From Sulfurimonas sp. (lineage in GTDB: Bacteria; Campylobacterota; Campylobacteria; Campylobacterales; Sulfurimonadaceae), in assembly GCF_029027585.1 (NCBI RefSeq), contig NZ_CP093397.1:62001-126000 (forward strand): DNA of 64,000 bases, read 5' to 3'. The notes under the pieces were generated by a model that made no database searches, had not been told where the DNA came from, and worked only from the letters and a program-made list of their open reading frames with translations. The translations under genes were made by a program, and so were the position numbers. Of this stretch, positions 48,546-56,515 are shown in pieces (positions within the stretch are counted from its first letter, which is position 1; the number at the start of each line of letters is the position of its first letter).

Positions 48546-48666
48546 CTACTTTTTCTTATAATTCACTAAATAATAATCGACTAAATTCAACTTCATACTT
48601 TTACTCAATCCACGATGTAAACTAATCATATTTTTCATGTGAGAGAATACTCCACCTTCGAGTATA
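48546..48666 (-). mobile_element. Transposase C-terminal fossil
   Basis: A minus-strand frame ends at TAG 48546 and reads GGVFSHMKNMISLHRGL followed by SKSMKLNLVDYYLVN. This resembles the last motif (F-S-x-x-K...HRGL) of DDE transposases of the IS256-variant/IS1249 type. No start, catalytic core or clear terminal repeats remain. It is the only coding trace in the 354-base gap between the aminotransferase and ATP-grasp genes. Confidence 0.5.
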
Positions 48667-48758
48667 ATGAACCCCTAAAATCAAACCAGTAAACTTGGTT
48701 TAATGAAAAATACGGGAGTCTAAAAAGTACTTGAAAGTATGCCATTAAACACCAAACC

Positions 48759-48827
48759 TAATAAAATATATTTTATTGATTATACTGTTTGAAGCTGAAT
48801 GTGAAGTCCCCACAAAACATGGGGACT
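48759..48827. repeat. Palindrome and hairpin in the 48493-48846 gap
   Basis: The gap holds an 18-base A/T palindrome (AATAAAATATATTTTATT, starting near 48759) and a 7-base-pair GC-rich hairpin AGTCCCC/GGGGACT (48805-48827) with a 9-base loop. Neither is followed by a U-run, so simple terminators are unlikely. They may belong to the decayed mobile element next door. Confidence 0.4.
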
Positions 48828-48846
48828 AAAAAGAATAATGTAGTGA

Positions 48847-50268
48847 TTATTTTAGAAGTTTACTCCAAGCTTTTTCTATTTTAGAAATAAGTTTTTTTGT
48901 GATGCCTTTTATTTCTGTGAGCATTGAGGTATTTTGATGAAGTACACCAATCACTTCATCAACATCACCACCAAAGTGTTTTACAATACTATCAACTTTT
49001 TTCTTTCCAATACCATCAATAGAAGTTAAAAATTCTTTTAACTCTTTTTTAGTTATTTCAAACTCTTCTTGAGTTGATTCTGCTGATTCATCATTGGTTG
49101 GAGATGGTGCATTTTTAAAATCTTTTTTCTTTGATTTTGCAGATGGTTTAAGCGCAAGATTGTCTTGATAGTTCCACTTCTCACTTGGCCATTCTTCACT
49201 CCATCTTCTTTTTACATCATGCATCTTATATTCACTATCCAAAACATGAAGATAGATTTCATTTTCACCAAATAGTTTTCTCTTTTTACCAAAATATGCA
49301 CCATCATAACTAGCATTATAATTACCAAAGTGTATGTGTCTAAGCGTTCTAAGTATAGATGCGTCCATTTTACCTAACTCTTCCCAGTTAAACATAGGAG
49401 CGTGAGGTTTTCTAAATCTACCTTCACTTAAACTCCACATAATATACTGACCAATCCAATCTCTGATATATGGAAATGCTGCAAAAGCAGTAGCACATTC
49501 CAAAATACGAACTTTTCCATCTATGCCATAAGCAACATCAACTGCCCAGTACTCAGCATTAGCAGCTTTTGAAACTTTTACAGCTAAATCAAGAACATTT
49601 TTAGGAACATCCATATAGTCCATACTTCCACCTTGAGAAGTATTTGTAAGCCATTCACCCTCAGGAGCACGACGCCAAAATGCACAAACAGGTTTATGAC
49701 CAATAAGCATTACACGAATATCTGCTTCCATAGGGATAAAGTCTTGGAAGTATTGTGGGTGGTATTGTTTATCATCATAAAGTTCTCTTGCTTCTTTGTA
49801 AGAGTCAACTTTATGAACAAAGTAACCACCGTAGTTTGATGGACCATAAGATTTTTTGATGATTTTTGGATACTCACATTTTTTCAAAAATTTGTCCGCA
49901 TTATCATGCTTGTAGTAGATATAAGTTTTTGGGATTGGAAGGTCATATTTCCAAGCAAATCTAGTTACATTTTCTTTAGACTTGTTTGAAAACTGAGTAT
50001 CCATAGATGGGATGAAACGAACATAAGGAAGTGCTCTAGCAATCTCTCTAAAAGTTTCATAAGCAGTAGCAGGGATATTACCTATCAAAACATCGATTTT
50101 TTTACGCTTTACCTCTTTGATAAATCTATCTTTATCATTTTTCCAATGGTAAGTTACTGTTTCAATCTTGTTTGGCCAACCTTTAAAGTTTGAGTGGTCA
50201 AAAAATCTCAATACATAGTCTAAATATAAAAATCCTAGTTTTGGTAGTTGCTTATTTGTTAATCCCAT
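48847..50268 (-). CDS. ATP-grasp enzyme fused to a C-terminal helix-hairpin-helix domain
   Basis: A 473-residue protein. The first 300 residues or so form a RimK/glutathione-synthase-like ATP-grasp fold: PKIIKKSYGPSNYGGYF as ATP-binding loop and AVDVAYGIDGKVRILECATAF as metal-binding strand, where the usual E-x-N reads E-C-A. After a low-complexity linker (about 370-405) comes a helix-hairpin-helix region (SIDGIGKKKVDSIVKHFGG and EIKGITKKLISKIEKAW). The HhH part usually binds DNA without sequence specificity. Fusion with a ligase-like domain is unusual. The substrate is unknown. Confidence 0.75.
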   Translation of the reverse strand: MGLTNKQLPKLGFLYLDYVLRFFDHSNFKGWPNKIETVTYHWKNDKDRFIKEVKRKKIDVLIGNIPATAYETFREIARALPYVRFIPSMDTQFSNKSKENVTRFAWKYDLPIPKTYIYYKHDNADKFLKKCEYPKIIKKSYGPSNYGGYFVHKVDSYKEARELYDDKQYHPQYFQDFIPMEADIRVMLIGHKPVCAFWRRAPEGEWLTNTSQGGSMDYMDVPKNVLDLAVKVSKAANAEYWAVDVAYGIDGKVRILECATAFAAFPYIRDWIGQYIMWSLSEGRFRKPHAPMFNWEELGKMDASILRTLRHIHFGNYNASYDGAYFGKKRKLFGENEIYLHVLDSEYKMHDVKRRWSEEWPSEKWNYQDNLALKPSAKSKKKDFKNAPSPTNDESAESTQEEFEITKKELKEFLTSIDGIGKKKVDSIVKHFGGDVDEVIGVLHQNTSMLTEIKGITKKLISKIEKAWSKLLK

Positions 50269-50358
50269 GTTACTTTTTCTCCATTTTTTAAATATAAACG
50301 CGATTATACTGTTTTAATCTTAAATTTAAGTTACAATTTAGCTAAATATAGTATTGGA

Positions 50359-50925
50359 TTATTTAATCTTCTCTAAATACTCACAATCAACTGTATTTAC
50401 CTTAATTAAATCACCTTCAAGCACATGATAAGGAATTTGTACAACAGCACCAGTTTCAAGAGTTGCAGGTTTTTTACTTCCACTTGAAGTATCACCTTTA
50501 AAGTTAGGAGGAGTTTCTGTAATAATAAGTTCCATTGTTTCAGGTGCTTGAACTGAGATAGCTTTGTTTCTAAAAAATACAATATCAACATTGATTCCAT
50601 CTTTAAACCATTTTGAAGCATCTTCACATTGATCATAAGGAAGACCTAGTTGGTCGTAAGTTTCGTTATCCATAAACTGATACATATCTCCATCATCATA
50701 AAGATACTGCATTGTTTTAAAATCAATCACAGGAATTTCAAATTTATCCCCAGCATGAACAGTTTTTTCAACAGTTTTTCCATTTAAAAAACTTTTCATC
50801 TTCATACGAACAAATGCCGCACCTTTTCCTGGTTTTACATGTTGAAATTCTACAATTTTATATGGTACTTCACCTACAATTAAACGAACATTCTTTTTTA
50901 TATCACTCATTCCCACTGTTGCCAT
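50359..50925 (-). CDS. efp: Elongation factor P
   Basis: A translation factor that rescues ribosomes stalled at polyproline. Start placed at the second ATG (MATVGMSDIKK), which has AAGG nine bases upstream and matches the family N-terminus. The tip residue Lys34 is in HVKPGKGAAF, and the C-terminal OB-folds include the GDTSSGSKKPATLETG signature. Divergent from tgt; the ATP-grasp gene follows on the same strand 90 bases on. Confidence 0.95.
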   Translation of the reverse strand: MATVGMSDIKKNVRLIVGEVPYKIVEFQHVKPGKGAAFVRMKMKSFLNGKTVEKTVHAGDKFEIPVIDFKTMQYLYDDGDMYQFMDNETYDQLGLPYDQCEDASKWFKDGINVDIVFFRNKAISVQAPETMELIITETPPNFKGDTSSGSKKPATLETGAVVQIPYHVLEGDLIKVNTVDCEYLEKIK

Positions 50926-51034
50926 AAACATTATCCTTAATTTTATTTTATTGTTAATTAATAGAATTTTACACTAAATGGACTTAGAATGTTATAATGT
51001 CAAAAATCATATACTTTTTAGGATATTTATACTT

Positions 51035-52153
51035 ATGAACTTTACTCTAAATGCTACCTCTAAAAATGCTCGTGCTTGTACTATAACTACTGCTCACTCA
51101 ACCATAAAAACACCTGTATTTATGCCTGTTGGAACTTTAGGAAGCGTTAAAGCTCTCGATATGGACGATGTATTAAATCTTCTTGGTGCTGAAATAATTT
51201 TAGCAAATACTTACCATACATACTTAAGACCAGGTGATAAAACCATTGCCAAAATGGGTAAACTTCATGGCTTTACAACTTATCCAAAAAGTTTTTTAAC
51301 GGATAGTGGTGGTTTTCAAGCGTTTAGCCTCTCTGATATTTCTAAGCCAAAAGAAAATGGTATAGAATTTCGTTCTCATATAGATGGAAGTAAACACTTT
51401 TTTACACCAACAAAAGTTATAGATATTCAACACAATCTTGGAAGCGATATTATGATGATTTTAGATGATTTAGTTGCATTACCTGCTACACAAGAGCGTA
51501 TAAAAACTTCTATTGAAAGAACTACTGCTTGGGCAAAAGAATCTATTGAGTATTTTCGTGCTAAACAAAAAGAAGGCGTTGGTGTTGAGCAAAATATTTT
51601 TGCAATTATTCAAGGTGGTACAGATAAGGCATTTCGTACAAAAAGTGCCACTGAGTTATGTGCTATGGACTATGATGGTTTTGCTATTGGAGGGCTTAGT
51701 GTTGGAGAGTTAAACAACGAAATGTACGATACAGTTGAACATACAGTACAATATATGCCAGAGGATAAACCTCGTTACCTTATGGGTGTTGGAACTCCTG
51801 AAGACCTCATAGAAAACATTGAGCGAGGCATCGATATGTTTGACTGTGTTATGCCAACTAGAAATGCTCGAAATGGTACACTTTTCACTTCATTTGGTCG
51901 CATAAATATAAAAGGTGCAAAGTTTAAAGAAGACGCCACACCAATAGATGCTGAGTGTAAATGTCTAACATGTCAAAGATATACTCGTTCTTACCTAAAT
52001 CATCTTTTTCGCGCTCGTGAAATAAGCTACTTTAGACTTGCCACTATTCACAACTTACACTATTATTTAAATCTTATGAGAGAAGTTAGAGAAGCGATTT
52101 TAGAAGATAAATTTGATGAGTATAAAAAAGAATTTTATAAAAAAAGAGCCTAA
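51035..52153 (+). CDS. tgt: tRNA-guanine transglycosylase (queuosine pathway)
   Basis: A protein of about 372 residues that exchanges guanine 34 for preQ1. Active-site segments are [17 protein letters not shown] and the nucleophile Asp in [14 protein letters not shown]. The zinc site is [13 protein letters not shown] plus a downstream His. The start at 51035 gives the normal N-terminus ([14 protein letters not shown]); the longer reading from 50978 is not supported. Its stop overlaps the stop of the convergent, frame-corrected response regulator. Confidence 0.95.
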   Translation: MNFTLNATSKNARACTITTAHSTIKTPVFMPVGTLGSVKALDMDDVLNLLGAEIILANTYHTYLRPGDKTIAKMGKLHGFTTYPKSFLTDSGGFQAFSLSDISKPKENGIEFRSHIDGSKHFFTPTKVIDIQHNLGSDIMMILDDLVALPATQERIKTSIERTTAWAKESIEYFRAKQKEGVGVEQNIFAIIQGGTDKAFRTKSATELCAMDYDGFAIGGLSVGELNNEMYDTVEHTVQYMPEDKPRYLMGVGTPEDLIENIERGIDMFDCVMPTRNARNGTLFTSFGRINIKGAKFKEDATPIDAECKCLTCQRYTRSYLNHLFRAREISYFRLATIHNLHYYLNLMREVREAILEDKFDEYKKEFYKKRA

Positions 52154-52535
52154 ACTTTAAGACGGTGCTTAGATATTTCTGGAGATACAAAGTGTCTAAA
52201 ATACTCAGCACTTATAGGTTTTTTTAAAATCTATAAACACCATTATCTTTCATCTTCATAAAACTTTCACGATTTTCATCGCCACTTATTGCAAAAAAAG
52301 CTTTTTTTAAACTTGGCTGTATTTTAAAAACTTCAGATGCAAACTCATAACCATCCATTTTAGGCATATTTATATCACTAAAAACAATATCTGCACCATT
52401 TTGTTCTATAAATTCTAGTGCTTCATTGCCATTTTCGTATGAGTATATTTCACTATCATCTACATCTAAATCTTCTAAAAAAGATTCGAGTATCATTCTA
52501 ATAGTTAAGGAATCATCTAAAATTACAATTTTCAT
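52150..52535 (-). CDS. Single-domain response regulator (CheY-like), frameshifted
   Basis: A receiver domain with the acidic pair DD at 7-8, phospho-acceptor Asp54 ([12 protein letters not shown]) and conserved Ser in FAISGDE. The frame stops at 52224 after VYRF. Adding one base to the adjacent A/T run (52219-52229) continues as [17 protein letters not shown], which supplies the conserved K-P switch of receivers, and stops at 52150 for 128 residues. No output domain or kinase gene is adjacent. Confidence 0.85.
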
Positions 52536-52576
52536 ATTTGGACTATAACTAATTGTCGCTTAATTATTGCAAAAAT

Positions 52577-53794
52577 CTAGAATCTAGTTACATTCTCATT
52601 CATAAATGTCATTATAACTTTTCCGTTTAAAGTTTGTCCATTGTACAAAGATTGTTCATTATTAACCACATTTTTTACATTTTTATCAAATAACATAGCA
52701 TTTACTTTCTGTCCAACTTCTATGTTTACATACTTTTCTTTAATACTGTTTGCACTATTTTTTGTTGTAAGTTTTACCAACTCACTCATACTAATCATCT
52801 TTGATTTGACAAGTTTTGTGTAGTAGAGTGGCATCGCGTCACTTATTGCTTCACAACCATAAGCAGCATTGAAAAATGCAACTTCTTTATTTAAAGGAGA
52901 ATTTGGTTGATGAAGTGTTGTTAGTATGTCTATTTGCTTGTTTTTTAAGGCATCTTGGAGTAACTTCATATCACTTTTAGATGCCAATGGTGGGTCTAGC
53001 TTTGCCGTTGTGTTAAAGTCTTCACAAGCTTCATCACAAAACATAAGATGATGAATAGAAACTTCACAACTAACCTCTACCCCATCTTTTTTAGCCTGAT
53101 TTATCAAGTAAATAGAACGAGGAGATGCTACTGACTTAAAAAGGATTTTTATCTTAAAATGTCTTGCTATCTCTATCATTCGTGAAACATGTAAAACTTC
53201 ACTCAAATCAGGAATACCCGCAAGTCCTAACTTTGAATTTACTCTTGCTTCTAGCATTACACCACTTTTTATAAGCGAGTTATCTTCCGCCTTACAGAAG
53301 ATAGTGACATCATACATCAAAGCGTATTCTGCTATTTTGATAGCTACATCATTTTTTGCGATTGTACTCATAAAAGGAACTTTTGCTCCACTTTTTAAAA
53401 GTATGGCGATATTGCTAAGTGTGCTATCTTCTTTTAGGCTATTTAACATAAGGTCAATTTTTGAACCATCTAAATCACGAAGTCCATTTTGTGCAAATTC
53501 CAAAACTACTTCGTTATCTATGACAGGCTCGCTATCAGCATTTAAGACTAGATGTCCTACTCCACCCTTTAGTGCTTCATCTGAAAGATTTTTAAGATTT
53601 TTTGAGTTTAAGGTAGAGTCAAGAAGTCTAACATTTGTATCTATCATAAGTGGCATAAAGTATGCGCCTTTAGCATCTATGCTTTGAGTGTCTTTTAAAT
53701 CTTTTGCTATCTCCGATATAACTCCATTTTCAATGCGAATATCTGCTTCATACTCTTTCTCAGCGTCACATACTATTGTATTTAATATAACCAC
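52577..53794 (-). CDS. Degenerate dihydroorotase-like protein (PyrX/PyrC' type)
   Basis: A 405-residue amidohydrolase-fold protein aligned with class I dihydroorotases. The metal-binding HxH motif is replaced (MIDTNVRLLD where D-x-H-x-H-L-R is expected), and the later metal/substrate loop reads LHQPNSPLNKE. It is therefore probably catalytically inactive, like PyrX proteins that only support aspartate transcarbamoylase. The pyrB partner is not in the window. It follows the Crp/Fnr gene by 9 bases in a mixed operon. Confidence 0.75.
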   Translation of the reverse strand: MVILNTIVCDAEKEYEADIRIENGVISEIAKDLKDTQSIDAKGAYFMPLMIDTNVRLLDSTLNSKNLKNLSDEALKGGVGHLVLNADSEPVIDNEVVLEFAQNGLRDLDGSKIDLMLNSLKEDSTLSNIAILLKSGAKVPFMSTIAKNDVAIKIAEYALMYDVTIFCKAEDNSLIKSGVMLEARVNSKLGLAGIPDLSEVLHVSRMIEIARHFKIKILFKSVASPRSIYLINQAKKDGVEVSCEVSIHHLMFCDEACEDFNTTAKLDPPLASKSDMKLLQDALKNKQIDILTTLHQPNSPLNKEVAFFNAAYGCEAISDAMPLYYTKLVKSKMISMSELVKLTTKNSANSIKEKYVNIEVGQKVNAMLFDKNVKNVVNNEQSLYNGQTLNGKVIMTFMNENVTRF

Positions 53795-53803
53795 TTTTAC
53801 TCC

Positions 53804-54436
53804 TTACTCAAAATACTGCAACAAGGCATCTCTATTTATCTTTTTTGTTTTTATATCTATAATATCATGGTCTTTAAAGAACTTCAAAATTCTTGAAAGT
53901 GTTTCTGGTGATACACTTAAAATTTCGGCAATTATTATGTTTTTAGTTGTAAAAAAACTATCTGAATGCTGATAAATATATTTTGCTACTCTCTCTTTTG
54001 AGTCTAATACAAGATTTGTAGATATGATAGCTTCAAGATTTTTAATCTTTTTTATTAAAGAAGTTTGAATCAAAAAAGAAAGTTCAGGATTTGAATATAT
54101 AATTTTTTTGAACTTTTTAAAGTCAATTTTCATGATTTCAACTTCAGTATATGCCTTGGCAGTCGCAGGATAAGGAATCTGTTCAAAATTTGCAACTTCA
54201 CCTATTAACTCATTTTCGTGAAAGTATTTTAGAACTATCTCTTTATGATTTGATGAAGTTTTATAAAGTTTTATGACGCCTTTTGCTAAAAGATAGAGAT
54301 ACTTTGTCTCATCTCCTTCATAAAAAACTATATTATCTTTAGGAATGGTAAACTTTGTTGTAAAAGATTCAATACTATCGATTGTTGCTTCATCTAAATC
54401 ACTAAACATATCAATATTTTTTAATTTTAATTTCAT
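53804..54436 (-). CDS. Crp/Fnr family transcriptional regulator
   Basis: A 210-residue regulator with an N-terminal cyclic-nucleotide-type sensor fold (residues 1-115) and a C-terminal winged helix (about 140-205; recognition region LSVSPETLSRILKFF). It has no N-terminal Cys cluster, so it is not an oxygen-sensing Fnr. A DNR/NssR-like response to nitric oxide or nitrogen oxides fits its NosL neighbours but is inference. It is 12 bases downstream of the NosL-like gene. Confidence 0.85.
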   Translation of the reverse strand: MKLKLKNIDMFSDLDEATIDSIESFTTKFTIPKDNIVFYEGDETKYLYLLAKGVIKLYKTSSNHKEIVLKYFHENELIGEVANFEQIPYPATAKAYTEVEIMKIDFKKFKKIIYSNPELSFLIQTSLIKKIKNLEAIISTNLVLDSKERVAKYIYQHSDSFFTTKNIIIAEILSVSPETLSRILKFFKDHDIIDIKTKKINRDALLQYFE

Positions 54437-54448
54437 TAAAAGATATCC

Positions 54449-54889
54449 TTATTCACTAAGTATTTTGGAGATAACTTCATCATAACTTAAGATATCTTTT
54501 TCATCTGGTATAGTATCTTTTGTTTTATGTGCCCAAAAACCAAAACTCATAGGTGTAATGTTGTCTGTATCGTAAAAAGCACTTCTAGCATCTATAAACT
54601 TTTGTGTAGATGCATCTGTAATCCAAATAACGGCTTTATCTTTCCATGAGATTTGTTCTTCTTTAAACCAAAGTGCCACACAACCAATATCATCAAACAT
54701 ATATGACTTTCCAGTTTGTGGGTCTTTTACTTGAACGGCATGTTTTCTATCACTTACAACCATAACGCATCTACTACACATATCTCTGTCCCAATGAACA
54801 GTTGATAAATCTGTTTGTACCTTTTTTTCACAAGCTAAAAACATCATAGAAATCACTAAAAGTAGTAAAATATTTATATATTTTCTCAT
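54449..54889 (-). CDS. NosL-like lipoprotein
   Basis: A protein of about 146 residues with a lipobox FLAC and a NosL domain: MCSRCVMVVSDRKHAVQV with the metal-binding C-x-x-C-x-M motif, then YMFDDIGCVALWF. NosL proteins bind Cu(I) and deliver copper to nitrous oxide reductase. The start at 54889 shares a base with the upstream stop (TGATG). No nosZ gene is in the window, so the copper target is unknown. Confidence 0.85.
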   Translation of the reverse strand: MRKYINILLLLVISMMFLACEKKVQTDLSTVHWDRDMCSRCVMVVSDRKHAVQVKDPQTGKSYMFDDIGCVALWFKEEQISWKDKAVIWITDASTQKFIDARSAFYDTDNITPMSFGFWAHKTKDTIPDEKDILSYDEVISKILSE

Positions 54890-55848
54890 CACAGCCAAAC
54901 TCCATTTTTTATATAATACATCATTACAAATGAAGTAAGTAATATAACATAAAGAGTGTTAATTATGATAGATTTTTGATAACTTATCTTTCTTATACTT
55001 TCATTTACATCTAAAAAAGCAACTACAAAACCATAAAAAGTTCCTAAAAATAAAAGTATATAAATTGGGTAACCTATAAAATAATATTCACTCTGTAAAA
55101 AACAAAATGGACAATGATGAGAGGGAAGTTCATAAATATATGTTCCAAAGAACACAATCAAAGAAACTAAAGAAATCAGTACAAAGAAGAGGTTACTTAG
55201 TGCAAACAGATACTTGTTTTTTAAAAAATAAAATACAAGTAACAGTAAAAAATTTGCATAAAAAAGAGTTAAAAGTGTAGTCGTGTTAAGAGTAAAAATA
55301 GAAGAAATCGCAGATGCTGATGTACTTGAGTAAAGCGTGCCACAACAACTAACCATTTTATCTATTTCAATAGAACTAAACATAACTCCTTCTAAAATCA
55401 ACTCAGCCATAAAAAGAAAAAAAGCAACTAAGTAAAGAGCGAATTTTTGTTTTACAAAGGGTTGATTTTCATGCTTTATATCTTCATTGTGTAAAACTAT
55501 CCAATAAGCAAATATATATAGATTTATGATTTTTAAGATAAAAAGAGGTGTTCCATAGACAGTAGCATCTACGACTCCCGCCCCACACATTGCACCTGTC
55601 AAGACATTAGATATTTTATCTAGTGTAAAGACAAAAAACAGAAATAATGGTACTTTTATGATAAAAATAAATTTTATAATAGTTGAAGCAAGGTAACTTT
55701 GTTTTTCTAGTTTGTACTGCAACTGACTTACAGAATTTCTATCCCATTTTCTATAAATATTTATACTTAAAATAAAAACAATAATTCCAAAAAATGCAAA
55801 AAGTGCATTAAGAATAAAAATAGTTAAAACTTCTGGTGTGAGTATCAA
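54889..55848 (-). CDS. Polytopic membrane protein with paired cysteine motifs
   Basis: A 319-residue protein with about eight membrane helices. Two cysteine motifs stand at membrane-edge loops, MVSCCGTLYSS and HHCPFCFLQSEYY, the second being a CXXC next to two His; another Cys is in GAMCGAGV. These could bind copper or act as a VKOR-like thiol exchange site. I do not recognise the family. It overlaps the ABC ATPase gene by four bases and touches the NosL-like gene, so it should act with both. Confidence 0.75.
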   Translation of the reverse strand: MILTPEVLTIFILNALFAFFGIIVFILSINIYRKWDRNSVSQLQYKLEKQSYLASTIIKFIFIIKVPLFLFFVFTLDKISNVLTGAMCGAGVVDATVYGTPLFILKIINLYIFAYWIVLHNEDIKHENQPFVKQKFALYLVAFFLFMAELILEGVMFSSIEIDKMVSCCGTLYSSTSASAISSIFTLNTTTLLTLFYANFLLLLVFYFLKNKYLFALSNLFFVLISLVSLIVFFGTYIYELPSHHCPFCFLQSEYYFIGYPIYILLFLGTFYGFVVAFLDVNESIRKISYQKSIIINTLYVILLTSFVMMYYIKNGVWL

Positions 55849-56513
55849 ACTAAAGAGCCATTATGCATCTGTATCTCTTTATCAACAAAATCAAGGTTGA
55901 AAAAAAGTGGGTCATGAGTTGCTACAACTATGGTCTTTCCAAGAGCTTTTAACTCACGAAGCATCTCTATAAAATGAAGTGAAAGTTTTTCATCAAGATT
56001 TGCTGTTGGCTCATCTGCTAAGATAATTTTAGGCTCATTTACATTTGCTCTTGCAATTGCTACTCGTTGTTGCTCTCCACCAGATAGATTTTTAACAATC
56101 GCATCTTTTTTATGCTCTATATGAAACATTTTCATAACTCTTTGCAACTTTGCATCTACTACTTTTGCATCTGGATTTAAAGGAACTAAAGGAAGTAAAA
56201 TATTTTCTTTTACACTAAGACTTGGGATAAGGTTGTATTTTTGAAAGATAAAACCTATGTTATCCCGTCTATACTCAGATGCAAAGCTATCAGGCAGTTT
56301 TGAGATTTGTTTAGCATCTACTATAACTTCCCCACTTGTTGGTTTAGATAAGGCAGCAATGAGCGATAAAACACTACTCTTACCACTACCACTAGCCCCC
56401 TTCAAAACAATCAACTCACCCTCATTAATTTTAAGGTTTATATCTTTAAGTGCTACAACAATATTGTTTTTATTTATCTCGTATGTTTTTGTTACATTTT
56501 TTAGTTCTATCAT
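55845..56513 (-). CDS. ABC transporter ATP-binding protein (LolD/MacB type)
   Basis: A 222-residue ATPase: Walker A GASGSGKSS (about 39-47), signature LSGGEQQRV and Walker B IILADEPTANLD. It belongs to the LolD/MacB/FtsE group, which pairs with FtsX-fold permeases. The only such permease nearby is encoded at 61001-62182, on the same strand but 4.5 kb upstream, on the other side of the WD40-caspase and AAA genes. Its ATG is two bases after the caspase gene stop. Confidence 0.9.
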   Translation of the reverse strand: MIELKNVTKTYEINKNNIVVALKDINLKINEGELIVLKGASGSGKSSVLSLIAALSKPTSGEVIVDAKQISKLPDSFASEYRRDNIGFIFQKYNLIPSLSVKENILLPLVPLNPDAKVVDAKLQRVMKMFHIEHKKDAIVKNLSGGEQQRVAIARANVNEPKIILADEPTANLDEKLSLHFIEMLRELKALGKTIVVATHDPLFFNLDFVDKEIQMHNGSLV

Positions 56514-56515
56514 AT

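Noticed and set aside
48805-48827. Hairpin as terminator of the ATP-grasp or aminotransferase gene
   Set aside because: No U-run follows on either strand, and it is over 300 bases from the aminotransferase stop.
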